NCBI GenBank assembly: GCA_951812925.1
Contig: OX638368.1
Span: 80,024,909 to 80,088,908, forward strand
Direction of reading: 5' to 3'
Origin: Calliopum simillimum
Lineage: Eukaryota > Arthropoda > Insecta > Diptera > Lauxaniidae
Length of the DNA: 64,000 nucleotides
Under the pieces are notes generated by a model, which did no database searches, had not been told where the DNA came from, and saw only the letters and a program-made list of their open reading frames with translations. A program made the translations under genes and the position numbers. Of this stretch, positions 11,298-21,789 are shown one piece after another; position 1 is the stretch's first letter; each line of letters starts with the position of its first letter.

Positions 11298-12316
11298 CTA
11301 ATTGCTAACGATATTCATAGCAGGACGATACTTTCTTTTTAGTCTGGAGAAATTTTCTAAATTTTTTAACCTCCGTGCCAATGGATTAGGATGATAAAGC
11401 AATCTTGCAACGTAACTTTGCTTGTATTTGTTGATTTCGTCTTTGGCCAAGGGGATGCAAAGGTACCGATGTATGTTTTCGTTCCGTATATACCATGGAG
11501 CACCTATCATGATTCTTAGAATTTTTGACTGAGTCCGTTGTATTAGTTCAATATTCGAGGAGCTGGCGTTACCCCATAACTGTAGGTATACCATATAACC
11601 AAATTGGCTTAATGATGGATTTATATAAAAGGATTTTATATTCAAGTTTCAGACGGGACCGACTATTTATGAGCCAATGTAGGCTGGAGGCTTTTAGTTC
11701 AACATGCGTTTTTTTGGCTTCAAAGTGCTTTCGCTACGTTAGCCGTCTGACTAAATGAATACCTAGGTATGTGACGTTTTCAGATTGAGGGATTGAAGTC
11801 TTATTTAATATGATAGCAGGGCAATTACCTCGCCTAAGGGTAAAAGTAACCTGCTTGCATTTTTGTTCATTTACCACTTTTCGATAGAGTTTAAATGACG
11901 TTGAAGTTTTCGTGCCGCTTCTAGGGGACAACGACTACAACTTAAAACTGCAGTATCATCTGCGTAAGTAGATATGGTTATGCCTGCGATAATAGATAAA
12001 TCAGAGGTATACAGTAAGTACAGAAAAGGACCCAGCACGCTTCCTTGAGGGACACTTGCATTAATTTTAAAAGGTGATGAAATAAAACTGTTATGTCTAA
12101 TTCTAAAATGCCTGCTTTCCAGATAAGAAATAAATGTTTTGTGGACGTTAAAAGGCAGTACGTGTTTAATTTTATTGACAAGGCCTTCATGCCATACTTT
12201 ATCAAACGCTTGAGCTACGTCGAGAAAAACTGATGTACAGTATTCATTTTGTTCGAAAGCCTTCCTTATTTCATTGGTGATTCTATTGACCTGTTCAATT
12301 GTTCCGTGGTATTTTC
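11298..12316 (-). pseudogene. LINE reverse transcriptase, C-terminal part
   Basis: Several shifted frames read the end of a Jockey-like ORF2. Typical tail blocks are YMVYLQLWGNASSSNIELIQ and RTQSKILRIMIGAPWYIRNE. Further upstream are TFTLRRGNCPAIILNKTSIP with SENVTYLGIHL (the thumb region) and a frame near 12005-12110 corresponding to the RT core; the strand reads GSLLQGSVLGPFLYLLY-like after frame changes. Stops and frameshifts separate the blocks. When intact, ORF2 nicks DNA and reverse transcribes the LINE RNA. Confidence 0.8.
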
Positions 12317-12353
12317 GGAAACCGAATTGTATGTATGTATTCTTCTTTAACTC

Positions 12354-12756
12354 CTAGGAGGAGCATAGGGCCAATATGAAATCTCTCCATTTGTCACGAT
12401 CCCTTGCGATGACTTTGATCTCTTGCCACGATTTTCCCGATTCTTGGATTTCCTTTTCCAACGACCTTTTCCAGTTGGTTTTGGGTCTACCACGTCCTCT
12501 ACTGCCTTGTGGATTCCACTCAAGGGCCTGGCGACAAACTTCGCTGTGTGGTTTCCGGAGAGTGTGACCAATCCATCCCCATTTGCGCAGCTTGATCTCG
12601 TTTGCTATAGCCTTCTGTTTGCATTTTTGATGTAGCTCGGCATTTGATATAGTGCGAGGCCACCAAATCTTTAGTATACGCCTTAAGCATTTGTTGACGA
12701 ATACTTGCAGCTTGCTTGTTAGTTGTTCAGTAACAAGCCATGTTTCGCACCCATAT
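12354..12756 (-). pseudogene. LINE ORF2 C-terminus (craniofacial-like RT tail)
   Basis: The frame begins LYGCETWLVTEQLTSKLQVF and runs NKCLRRILKIWWPRTISNAE, RKWGWIGHTLRK and ALEWNPQGSRGRGRPKTNW to RDRDKWRDFI and stops near 12354. This is the conserved tail of endonuclease-RT LINEs often annotated as craniofacial development protein 2-like (YGCETW, W-x-W-x-GH-x-LR, P-x-G-x-R-x-R-G-R-P). It joins across the inserted transposon to the frame at 13473-13717. Confidence 0.85.
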
Positions 12757-12764
12757 AACAAAAC

Positions 12765-13472
12765 GGTGCCGTGACATAATCCCCACGGACATAATCCCCA
12801 TTTACGATATGGGAATTATGTCCTCAAGTTATTCGGACATAATCCCCATTTTTTTAATAGGGATTATGTCCGCAAGTGTTTCGGACATAATCCCCAGGAA
12901 AAAACGGACATAGTCCCCATAACGATATTTTGTTATTGACAACAGAAGCAGCTCAGGATTTACAACTCCCAACAATTCCAATACCGTTTCCGCGGCGGCC
13001 TGCATCTGCTGATTAGTCTATAACATATCCAACACCTAGTTTGCTAGCCGCAGTAATTTTACATAAGGGTAGGGGTAAGTGGGCGGCTTGCGGCCGCAGC
13101 TCAGGATTTAAAACTCCCAAAAAGCCAACACCGGCTTCGCGCGAATCAGTCTATAATATATCCAACACCTAGTTTGCTAGCCACAATATCTTTGCATAAG
13201 AGTAGGGGTAAGTGGGCGGCCTGTGGCCGCAGCTCAGGACTTAAAACTCCCAAAAATCCAATACCGGCTTCGCGGCGGCCTTCGGCCGCGGATCAGTCTA
13301 TAACATCCAACACTATATAAATTTTTTAAATGGATTATTGCAAAAATTTTGTTCAATCTTAACTAAATTTTTCGGACATAGCCCCCATTGGGATTATGTC
13401 CGAAAAATTTGCGGACATAACCCCCATGGCCAAAATGGGGATTATGTCCGTTGGGATTATGTCCGGTAACCT
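12765..13472. mobile_element. 708-bp DNA transposon with 8-bp TSD and repeated GGACATAATCCCC
   Basis: AACAAAAC flanks both sides (12757-12764, 13473-13480), and it interrupts the LINE exactly between codons of VLLYGCETW. The ends are GGTGCCGTGACATAATCCCC and, reversed, AGGTTACCGGACATAATCCC. The 13-bp phrase GGACATAATCCCC or its reverse occurs many times in the outer 150 bp of both sides. The centre holds a GC-rich hairpin module. No transposase. The 8-bp duplication suggests hAT- or Merlin-like integration, but the ends match neither clearly. Confidence 0.85.
12948..13312 (+). repeat. GC-rich hairpin module, ~3 tandem partial copies
   Basis: The unit carries TAGGGGTAAGTGGGCGGC, GCGGCCGCAGCTCAGGA, ACACCGGCTTCGCG, GGCGGCCTTCGGCCGCGGAT and AACACCTAGTTTGCTAGCC. 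GCGGCC...GGCCGC stretches can form very stable hairpins. The same module recurs at 18296, 36063, 46984 and 47195. Confidence 0.88.
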
Positions 13473-13717
13473 AACAAAACCGATTTCACATTCGAATCAA
13501 AAATGCGCACTCTCGTTTTGGTGGATATAACGGATGAAGACCATATTTTGTTCAGTTGAGCAAACGCGCCTTTTGCTTTTGCTATTCTTGAGTTGATATC
13601 CTCTTTTGCTCCACCATCCATGGAGATAATGCTGCCTAGATACGTGAAGCTATCGACGTTTCCGATGTCATCACTGCCAGCTTTAAACGTGATGTCATTG
13701 CTTGCGTTTAGCTTCAT
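13473..13717 (-). pseudogene. LINE RT fragment (5' part of inserted LINE)
   Basis: The frame runs KLNASNDITFKAGSDDIGNV, SFTYLGSIISMDGG, INSRIAKAKGAFAQLNKIW and STKTRVRIFDSNVKSVL, then is interrupted by the 12765-13472 transposon and resumes in the 12354-12756 frame. The FxYLGS...I..DG block and the RI.KA..AF..L...W block belong to the thumb/connection of this LINE group. The 5' limit coincides with the 13-bp target duplication, so the copy is 5'-truncated. Confidence 0.85.
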
Positions 13718-13777
13718 GCTTTTAGTCTTGGATACGTTGATTTTTAGGCCGGCCTTTTGTGATTGGAAACCGAATTG

Positions 13778-14385
13778 ATGGACCGAAAATACATTTTTTT
13801 GGTTGCGTAAGGTATTATTTTTGATAAAATTAGTTTTTTAAAGAGTTTGGATATGCATGGTAAAAGACTGATGGGTCTATATGAAGAAGACAATGTACGA
13901 TCTTTTCCAGGTTTTGGAATCATGGTTATTAATGAGATTTTCCACTCTGTTGGGTAATACCCATACTGAATTATAGCATTAAAAAGTCTGGTTAAAAAGA
14001 CAAAAACTGAATTTGGCAGTTCTTTTATCATTTTGGGAGTTATATAATCACACCCAGGAGCTTTTATGGGACACATCTCTTCAACTACACCCTTTACGGT
14101 GCTAATATGAAAGTTCAATTGCATAACGTCGATGGTTTAATGGCAAATTAGGAGGAAGAACGCCTTGAATAGGAGGATTGGGTTGAAAAACTGTGCTTAA
14201 GTGATTTGCAAAAGCATCAGCTTTTTCTTCATCACTTCGAGCCCAGTTCCCAAGGTTGGCTCTTATCGGCAGCTCACTCTCCATCGGAGTTTTAATACTT
14301 TTGCTAGCTTTCCACAAGAACTGTTTGCCGTTCTTATTACGATCCAGTTTCGAGACAAATTTTTGCTGCTCTATATCTTCTTTAT
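13778..14385 (-). pseudogene. Jockey-like LINE RT, N-terminal half
   Basis: Minus-strand frames include KSIKTPMESELPIRANLGNW, DEEKADAFANHLSTVFQP, MCPIKAPGCDYITPKMIKEL, YYPTEWKISLITMIPKPGKD and SSYRPISLLPCISKLFKKLI. These are RT blocks 0-2 (KAPGxDxI, W-K-x-A-x-V-x-P-x-PGK, YRPISLLP). A frameshift lies near 14110. It connects across the inserted LINE to the C-terminal part at 11298-12316. Confidence 0.88.
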
Positions 14386-14399
14386 TTTACATTCAATGA

Positions 14400-15212
14400 G
14401 TTTAAAATTAAAATAAAGTGTTCGCTGTAAAAGTTGTGTAAAACTGAACCGATTTGAATGTTCGAATATGGAATCTCTTCGTATTAGAGAGCATTATCGA
14501 ACCCTTAAACTGGAAATTCCCAATAATTCGGAATAACTTGCAATAAAATCAAATAATTTCACAAAATCAGTTAGCAATTGTTATTGTTATTAAAAAAGGC
14601 ATAACAAATTTATATTTTATTTATATTTTTATTTATTTACATTTTTTTTGTTTTTTTATTTTTTCGAAGATAGAAACCTTTTGTAACACATTAAAATTGA
14701 CACTTTTAGCACTTTTTGTTCGACGCGAACTTTTCTGAGGCGCTCATATGAAAATTTAACTCATATGGCTTGCCTAGATTTAATATGTGTTTTTTGCCCG
14801 AAATGATAAAATTTTTATATTTTTATACAGCTAATACTCCAAGATAAAGGAATCTAAGCCCGTTTTTATGTGGATCCATTTACCGTTGCACATAACTCTG
14901 TCAAACTTGATGTTTTGAAATACGTTTTTTACATAATACTTATATTTAAATTGTGGAAATCCACCATTTTTTTTCTTAAAAGTCAAATTCATAATCAGCG
15001 ACATCAAGATCCCCCAAGTAACTTTTTCGTCAGATCTGGCTAGATATTTATGCAAATCATCCACCATTTTGAATCCTCCTTTTTTTTTTTTTTTATTAAA
15101 TCTTACATCAGGTTCGTTATCAGCGACCGGCGAGGAAAAAATTTTGTCTGGAAAATAAAATAGTTTCGACTTTTCGCAGGCTTTTATGAGTTTTGAACCT
15201 GTGTTTGTCGCT
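14400..15212. other. Unassigned; one minus-strand 143-codon frame
   Basis: The frame at 14831-15262 (minus) runs into the left arm of the 15216-16838 inverted repeat. It contains a lysine run read from a T tract, and no domain is recognised. The reading VNPSSSELC in the arm is echoed as VKPSSSELC in the other arm, so part may once have been coding. I do not call it a gene. Confidence 0.35.
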
Positions 15213-15215
15213 TTG

Positions 15216-16838
15216 CACAGCTCGCTTGAACTCGGGTTTACAAAGAGGTCGTTCCACTCCAAGTCTTTTAGGCAAAGTTATTCAATGGGGTCAAAATTTA
15301 CAGAGAAAGTTTTTTTTTTTAAAAAAAATCGGTCAACGAGCTAATCGATTTTCAGGGTCAAATTTTGGTTACCAAAAGACCTTGCTCCTATACCAATAAA
15401 CAAAGCGTTGGCAAAAAATCACTTAAATTGAGTATGCAGTTAGTTTTCCGTTTATTTGTATAGTCAAAAACTGTATTTTTAAAATTTCCAGCTGATAGCG
15501 TTCGCCAGATATTGTATTTTTAAGAATTTTTTTTTAACATTTTTTGTTGAAAAAAATAAAATTGAATTTTGGCGTTTTTTTAGAAAATTAGCTACAAACT
15601 AAAACAAAAAAATCATTTTTAATGTAAATTTTGTTTCTATATCCAAATCCGGCTTTAGAATTGTTACATTTTATATGGTTTTCGAGAAATCCTAGCTTAA
15701 AAGTTTGGTTTTTTGATATTTTTGAAGTTATACAGGATGGAAAATGTAAGAATCCTGGTACTATTCTGAACAACTTTTCTTAGTTCCATTTTTCGAAATT
15801 CGCAAAACGAACGTAGATATAGCCATAGGAAGGTCGGGATATAGCTTTATGAAAACCGGTATAAGTTCGGGTTTTAATAATGTTGGTGTCATATGAAAGG
15901 TATTTTAATTACAAAATAGGAGTACAAAAGTTTCAAATTCGAGTCATGATATGGCGAATTTTTGATGTTATTGTAATGTTTTGCTAATTTTCACGAAAAT
16001 TTCTTTTTAGTTTTCCAAAAAAAAAAAAATTCAGATTCTTGGATCTGAGTGTTGAAATTTACGCCAAAATATCGGAAAAAATAATTTTACGCCCTCTTTC
16101 GGGGCGGGTTACAACGTCGCCATATCAAATTTTTTTAAACACCACTCGGCTTTCGAAATGTTTTAAAAAAACGAAAATTTTAACATCAAAAACTTTATTT
16201 GGCGTGAAATTTTTTTTTATACTAAAATTCTAAGCCACAAAACCTTATAAGGCAGCTTGGAGCCTTATCCTTTAACTTCAAAACCCAGTTTAAGTTATAT
16301 CGATACCTTTTTTCTTCTTCGAAAAGGTGGAAAAATGCAAAAACCACGTTTTCTTAATATATATAAGAAGTATATCGATATAATTTAAACTGAGTTTTGA
16401 AGTATTATCAGGTTGTGTGGCTAAAGATTTCCTTAATATTCTCAAAAAACAAAACTTTTAGGTTAGGATTTCTTAAAAACCAAACGAGATATACCAATTC
16501 TAAGGCCGGATTCAGCATCGAAATTTACATTGAAAATGACTTCTTGTTTTTGTTTGTTGCTAATTTACAAAAAAAAAACAAGGATAAAAAAAAATTGGTA
16601 AAAATACAATATCTCGTTAACTAGAATTTTTGAAAATAGCATTTTTTCTACAAATAATCGAGAAACTAACTGCATAATCAGTTTTTTAGTTAATTTTTCC
16701 AAACCTTTTTTTATATACAGGAACAATGTGAAGATCATTTGCTAACTGAAAATCGATTAGCTCGTTCAGTGAAAAACTTTGCATAAAAAAACCTAAAGTG
16801 GGATGGCATCGAGGTAAAACCGAGTTCAAGCGAGCTGT
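15216..16838. repeat. Diverged long inverted repeat
   Basis: The outer ends CACAGCTCGCTTGAACTCGG and its reverse (about 16812-16838) match. GAGCTAATCGATTTTCAG pairs with CTGAAAATCGATTAGCTC, and TTTCGAGAAATCCTAGCTTAAAAG-like pairs with GGTTAGGATTTCTTAAAA. The centre holds a copy of the GATATAGCCAT...GGTGTCATATGAAAGG family (15805-15910). A smaller hairpin built on TTATATCGATA lies at 16273-16400. It is related to the 28395-30555 foldback. Confidence 0.68.
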
Positions 16839-17199
16839 GTTTGAATTACGTATTCTAAATAACTTTTTTTTTTACTTAAATAGAACTATGTATAGTGACG
16901 GACAAAGCAATAAGGTCACCCATTGCTTCAATATCTTTTGAACTTTTTTCTATGTTGCGCATAAAAATTCGGGAGACCAGCAGAAAATATGCAAATCTAT
17001 TATGTGTTTCCAAAACTCAAGTCTAATAAAAATTTAAATTGATTGCGGTTCTCATTTTCAATGGAGAAAAAAATAGGTTCACACTGTTTAATACTTGAAA
17101 TAACGCCCTTTTTTTGCAAAATAGTTTTAGTAAGTTTCACTCAATGTCCGTTTTTGATAATAGATGACATTGTAAATAAAAATTATATGTAAAATGGTA

Positions 17200-17460
17200 G
17201 GCATTGCTCGAACGAAAAGCTTTCCATCATCAAGAAGTTGCGAAGTGAGTTCCGAAGCCAAAATAGTTGGAAGATCGCAAAAGTTTGTTTGTAATGATAT
17301 GCTGCCACAAAAACAACAATTAAATTGCTGTAGATCAGGAAAAACAACTGTAAAAATTACATTTATTTCGCGCATTGATAATGTCAGGCTCCTTTTTAGT
17401 CTGCTGCAGTCATCCAAGCAGAGTTCCAGTTTCTACCAGAACTGTTAGGCGGCGTTTGGT
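17200..17460 (+). pseudogene. Tc1 transposase, DNA-binding region remnant
   Basis: In shifting frames this reads KKLRSEF, RSGKTTVKITFISRID and, in a third frame, SRVPVSTRTVRRRLV. The last is the second helix-turn-helix of Tc1 transposases (VPVSxRTVRRRL). There are multiple frame breaks. It precedes the foldback inserted at 17607. Confidence 0.72.
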
Positions 17461-17606
17461 GTAATAAAAACATTTTTGAAGATCATCAAGGAAAGTCCCA
17501 ATTCAGACTAAGAGACACAGTAAAAACCGATTCGAAAAATTACAATCAGATTGGGACGGCGCAGTTAACGAAAAAAAAAAACGGCACAAAACCTTTTGGC
17601 TTAATG

Positions 17607-18952
17607 TTACATCACCGACTGTTGTTGTTTTTTTTTTTATTTTTTTGCCCAAATAGGGCTCTGGGAATTAATTACAACAACAACCTCTGAGCGCATCTAC
17701 TTTCGGAGACATAGCCATCGGAAGATCGGGATATATCTTTTATAAAAATCGGTATAAGTTGGGAACCCCTGGATGGATTTCAAAAATATTGGTGTCATAT
17801 GAAAGGTATTTTATCAGCCTATATAATTGCCCTACAAAGTTTTTCAATTAAAGTGATTGTTTTCGAGATATGACAATTTTTCAAACTTTAACCCCATTTT
17901 TTTCGCAAAAAAACCGTTATTTTTCCCAAAAAATGTGTTATTAACCTATAATTTTAATAACTAAATTAGGAAGCCTAATTTATTTCCTTGCATTTAATAT
18001 ACAACATGTATCTGAAATTGTATCATTAATAACTTTTTATAGAAAAAAACAAAAATAGACCAAATCAATTTTCTTGAAATTAGGAACTTTAAACAACAAC
18101 AATGCCAGAACAAACAACAAAAACAACAACAACAACAACAACAAAAACAACAACTACTACAACAACAACTTGGATACTACAACAACAACAACAAAGAGGA
18201 TCAGCTACTTACATATATTAAAAAAATTTAAAATTTTTATTAAAAATTGCGCGCGCAATTTGGCTAGCAAACTATGTGTTGGATATATTATAGACTGATC
18301 CGCGGCCGAAGGCCGCCGCGAAGCCGGTGTCGAATTTTTGGGAGTTTTAAATCCTGAGCTGCGGCCGCAGGCCGCCCAATTACCCCTACTCTTATGTAAA
18401 ATTACTGTTGTTGTAGTAGTAGTAAAGTTGTTGTTGTCTGTTTTAGCATTGTTGTTGTTTAAAGTTCCAAATTTGAAGAAAATTGATTTGGTCCATTTTT
18501 GTTTTTTTCTATAAAAATTTATCAATGATGCAATTTCAGATACATGTCGTATATCAAATAAAAGGAAATAAATTAGGCTTCCTAATTTAGTTATTAAAAT
18601 TATAGGTTAATAACACATTTTTTTGGAAAAATTACGGTTTTTTGCGAAAAAAATGGGGTTAAATTTTGAAAAATTGTCATATCTCGAAAACTATCACTCA
18701 AATTGAAAAGCTTTGCAGGGCAATTATATAGCCCAGTAAAATACCTTTCATATGACACCAATATTTTTGAAATCCATCCAGGGGTTCCCAACTTATATCG
18801 ATTTTTATAAAAGATATATCCCGATCTTCCGATGGCTATATCTGCGAAAGTAGATGCGCTCAGAGGTTGTTGTTGCTGTTGTTGTAATTAATTCCCAGAG
18901 CCCTATTTGGGAAAAAAAAATAAAAAAAAAACAACAACAGTCGGTGATGTAA
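17607..18952. mobile_element. Foldback element inserted in the Tc1 relic
   Basis: The ends TTACATCACCGACTGTTGTT and the exact reverse at 18932-18952 bound arms of about 600 bp. The arms match through GAGCGCATCTACTTTCG, GATCGGGATATATCTTTTAT, TTGGTGTCATATGAAAGG and CGAGATATGACAATTTTTCAAA. The apex region (18070-18480) holds CAA/GTT microsatellites and one GC-rich hairpin module. No reliable target duplication. Confidence 0.85.
18296..18415 (-). repeat. GC-rich hairpin module at foldback apex
   Basis: Reverse-orientation copy: GATCCGCGGCCGAAGGCCGC, CGCGAAGCCGGTG, TTTAAATCCTGAGCTGCGGC and CGCAGGCCGCCC, ending ACCCCTACTCTTATG. It matches the copies at 12.9, 36.1, 46.98 and 47.2 kb. Confidence 0.9.
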
Positions 18953-19079
18953 AATTGTTCCAACCTTTTTGTCGGACAAAACAAAAGTTAATTAAATTGA
19001 TAGTGATGAAAAACTTGGATAAGACGTCCAAAAAATACGTAATATAATCCTCGCTATATCACCAAAACCTTCAAACATA

Positions 19080-19395
19080 AAGGTGGCAATATATTGATGT
19101 TGAGATTTTATTTTTCTTAGGGTGGTGTTAGCCCTGTGTACTGCATCAGGGAAATAATGGAATCAAATTTTTACGTCCGTATCTTGGAGAGTCATGCTTG
19201 CATTGCTGAATGGAGTATGCCACTAAAATGGTAATTTCAGCTAAATAACACATTTCTCGTCCAACCAAAAAATGGACTTCGGACAATAATATGGAACTAA
19301 TGACTTGGCCAAAGCCATCTTCGGACTTAAACCCAATCGAAAATTTGTGGAAAATGGTTAAAGAGAAAATAGGACCAATAAAACCATAAAACAAG
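19080..19395 (+). pseudogene. Tc1 transposase catalytic-domain remnant
   Basis: Across frameshifts the strand reads KGGNILMLRFYFS (HGGGSIMVWGCFS region), GGVSPVYCIREIMESNFYVR, WSMPLKW and SSDLNPIENLWKMVKEKIGP. The last is the SPDLNPIENLW motif that precedes the third acidic residue of the DD34E centre; the E of NPIENLW is present. In-frame stops and lost codons make it non-functional. Confidence 0.85.
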
Positions 19396-19411
19396 GAGGA
19401 GTTGTAGGCAA

Positions 19412-20596
19412 AATAACAGTATACATCATAAAGCTCTTGCCATCAATTTTGAATTCTATGATTTCGATAAAAAATGTGAAGATGAAGTTGTTTCTTACAA
19501 CTATGTCAAGGGAAATTTTTCTGGAATTAATGCATTTTTGCAATCTATAGATTGGTCAATTTTGAAATCTTTTACTGAACCTTTAGATGCATATATGTTT
19601 TTGAGTGATAAATTCGAATATGCTGTTTCTACATATATTCCGAAAAAATCTCCAATTATGAGAAATAAGCCTCCATGGTTTAATAACAGGCTTTCCAATT
19701 TAAAAAATGTTAAAAACAAAGCTTTGAAAAAGTTTAATAGAACAAAGCTTGAAGCTGATCGCTTATATTTTGTACGTTTACGTGAAGAATTTAATTTTTT
19801 GCATAACTTTTTGTATAAACAATATATTTTTAAAACGGAAAGCCTTCTTAAATCTAATCCATCCGCTTTTTGGCATTATGTTAATTCTAAACGTAATACT
19901 AATGGATTTCCTACAAGCATGGTATACAATGATGAAGAAAGTAGTAGTTGTCTCGGTTCTTGTAATCTATTTGGAAAATTTTTTCAAACCGTTTACGAAA
20001 CCTTTAATACCCCTGTCAATAGTAACTTCGAGTCTCCAAATCTTGCAGGTATTCAGAATTTTGTTGTTGCAGAAACTGATGTCTCATTTGCTATATCTGA
20101 GTTAAAACCTAGTGCAAAATGTAGGCGTAATGACTTCCCACCGATATTTTTTAAAAATTGCGTAGCTAATATTGCTGAACCCATAGCAATTATTTTCAAT
20201 GCTTGTCTCGATGCAGGAACGTTTTTAGATATTTGGAAATTATGCACAATTACTCCAGTTTTCAAATCGGGTAACCGAAATGATATCACTAATTACCGTG
20301 CAAACGTTAAGCAACCCACGTTGGCGAAACTATTTGATCATATAATCAAAACAAAATTATTTGATTATGTAAAAAATGCAATAAGTGTGTGCCAACATGG
20401 ATTTCTACCAGGTAAATCTACGTGTTCCAATTTGTTACTGATCACAAATCACATTGTGAATGCAATGGAACAGAATCATCAGTTGGATGTGGTTTATACC
20501 GATTTTTCCAAAGCATTTGACAAGGTCGATCACTCGGTCCTTTTGCTGAAGCTGAAAAAATACGGCTTATCAGATCATTTACTAAAATTTTTTTAA
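19412..20596 (+). pseudogene. LINE ORF2: linker and RT fingers/palm
   Basis: The frame is open from the truncated left edge to a stop at 20594-20596. Visible blocks are KKSPIMRNKPPWFNNRLSNL, AISELKPSAKCRRNDFPPIF, WKLCTITPVFKSGNRNDITN, HGFLPGKSTCSNLLL and DVVYTDFSKAFDKVDHSVLL. These are RT motifs up to the first catalytic Asp (TDFSKAFD). The endonuclease is almost entirely missing. A frameshift at about 20594 moves the rest of the RT to the next frame (20597-21185). Confidence 0.9.
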
Positions 20597-21185
20597 TAGT
20601 TTCTTAACCAGCCGCAAATTGTTAGTACAAATTGGTGCAGTATATTCAGAAGTTGTTGTGAATGCATCTTCCGGGATACCACAAGGGACCCATTCTGGTC
20701 CGCCACTTTTCCTCATTTTTATCAATGACTTGCCCCAACACTTTAATTTTTCGAAGTGTTTAATCTTTGCCGATGATGTTAAGTTGTTCTTAAAAATTAC
20801 ACATGTGAGTGATTGTCTTATTCTCCAAAATGACTTGGAAATTTTAAATAATTGGTGTAAGGCTAATAATTTGTTTTTGAATATCAAAAAATGTAGTGTA
20901 GTATCTTATTCTAAATGTACTGCACCGATTTGTTTTGATTACTCTGTTAATAATGATATTATATGTAGAAAGCAAGAAATAAAAGATTTAGGGGTTATTT
21001 TTGATTCTAAATTGAATTTTTCAAGCCATTATGATTATGTTGTTTCTAAAGCTTATGCAATGTTGGGTTTCATTAAAAGAAACACACAGAATTTTAAAGA
21101 CCCTATGACAATAAAAGCTCTTTATGTGTCCTTGGTCAGAAGCCTATTGTTTGGAATCCTTATTATAATAAACATATTAATTTAA
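20597..21185 (+). pseudogene. LINE ORF2: RT palm and thumb
   Basis: Continues the previous frame after a shift: SSGIPQGTHSGPPLFLIFIN, then CLIFADDVKLF with the FADD catalytic pair intact, LEILNNWCKANNLFLNIKKC, KDLGVIFDSKLNFSSHY and SLVRSLLFGI. It ends at a stop; the tail resumes in another frame. Confidence 0.9.
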
Positions 21186-21568
21186 TAGAAAAAGTTCAGA
21201 AAAATTTCACTCGATATGCTATTTATAAATTGCATTGGCCTGATCTTCCTAATTATGATGCCAGACGTAAATTACTTGGGTTACAATCTTTAGGACATAG
21301 AAGAACATATTTTTCTCTTATTTTTGTATTCGATGTCCTTTCTAGTAGATTAAATTGTGTTGAACTATCAAATTTTTTCACGGCTTATATCCCACCTAGA
21401 GATTTAAGAAATAATAGAATGTTTGTGGAAGATTTTCATAGATCTAACTATGCCCTAAATGAACCTATATCTCGCTGTATTAAATTATGTAATAGCTTCT
21501 CCCCTTTTATTAATTTTAATGTAAGTGTATATAAATTTAAATTAAATCTGTTCATGCTCTTTAACTAA
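21186..21568 (+). pseudogene. LINE ORF2: C-terminal tail
   Basis: Contains the Jockey-type tail: LHWPDLPNYDARRKLLGLQS, RTYFSLIFVFDVLS, RDLRNNRMFVEDFHRSNYAL and NEPISRCIKLCNSF, closing NLFMLFN then stop at 21566-21568. This tail follows RT in Jockey/CR1 ORF2 proteins. The 3' untranslated region runs to 21657. Confidence 0.88.
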
Positions 21569-21657
21569 TAGGATATATTTATATTTAATCTTGTTATTAG
21601 TCTGTAAGATTTGTACAATCCGTAGACTGAAATAAATAAATAAATAAATAAAAAAAG

Positions 21658-21755
21658 TTCAACAAGCTTGGTATGCTATTCCAAAAAGCACTTTACAGGC
21701 CTTGGTGGACTCAATGCCGAAGAGATGGACTTATCCGCATGTCTTCTGGGCATTT
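21658..21755 (+). pseudogene. Tc1 transposase C-terminus
   Basis: Immediately after the LINE tail the strand reads VQQAWYAIPKSTLQALVDSM, then PKRWTYPH. This is the last helix of Tc1 transposases (W..IP...LQ.LV.SMP.R). It identifies the LINE as an insertion within the Tc1 relic that begins at 16891. Confidence 0.82.
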
Positions 21756-21789
21756 CATATATTAATCTAAAAAACCATAAAATACATAC

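Larger units (their letters stand above)
12330..13764 (-). mobile_element. Second LINE (RTE-like tail) inserted in the Jockey-like LINE, 13-bp TSD
   Basis: GGAAACCGAATTG flanks it at 12317-12329 and 13765-13777, a clean 13-bp target duplication. The 3' end is at the left (minus strand) and finishes in AATACATACATA, a short microsatellite tail rather than poly-A. About 0.73 kb of LINE remains, 5'-truncated, split by the DNA transposon 12765-13472. Confidence 0.88.
10846..14390 (-). mobile_element. Jockey-like LINE, minus strand, split by another LINE
   Basis: The 3' end is marked by a T17-18 run at 10845-10862 (poly-A on the minus strand). Upstream on the minus strand come a repeat-bearing 3' region, the RT C-terminus (11298-12316), an inserted LINE (12330-13764) and the RT N-terminal half (13778-14385). 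The 5' end is truncated or unclear. Frames are frequently broken, so the element is dead. Confidence 0.8.
19400..21657 (+). mobile_element. Jockey/CR1-type LINE, 3' part, fairly recent
   Basis: It starts in the endonuclease/RT linker, keeps long frames through RT and ends in a 3' untranslated region closing with AATAAATAAATAAATAAAT. It sits between codons of the Tc1 relic (ENLW...VQQAWYAIPKST). The frames are longer than in other LINEs here, so the insertion is comparatively young. Confidence 0.88.
16891..21755 (+). mobile_element. Tc1-like transposon relic split by two insertions
   Basis: The left end has a Tc1-type terminus, TAGTGACGGACAAAGCAATA, followed by AGGTCACCC. Transposase pieces occur at 17200-17460, 19080-19395 and 21658-21755, separated by the 17607-18952 foldback and a LINE (about 19400-21657). 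The matching right terminus was not found after 21755. Confidence 0.72.

Noticed and set aside
12948..13312. Helitron 3' end (hairpin followed by CTAG)
   Set aside because: The CTAG lies too far from the hairpin, copies have no TC start or consistent A^T insertion site, and the module lies inside other elements.
14831..15262. 143-codon minus-strand ORF as a gene
   Set aside because: It spans a repeat-arm boundary, includes a poly-Lys from a T tract and shows no recognised domain.
18074..18298. Asn/Lys-rich ORF
   Set aside because: Reads CAA/AAC microsatellite at a foldback apex.
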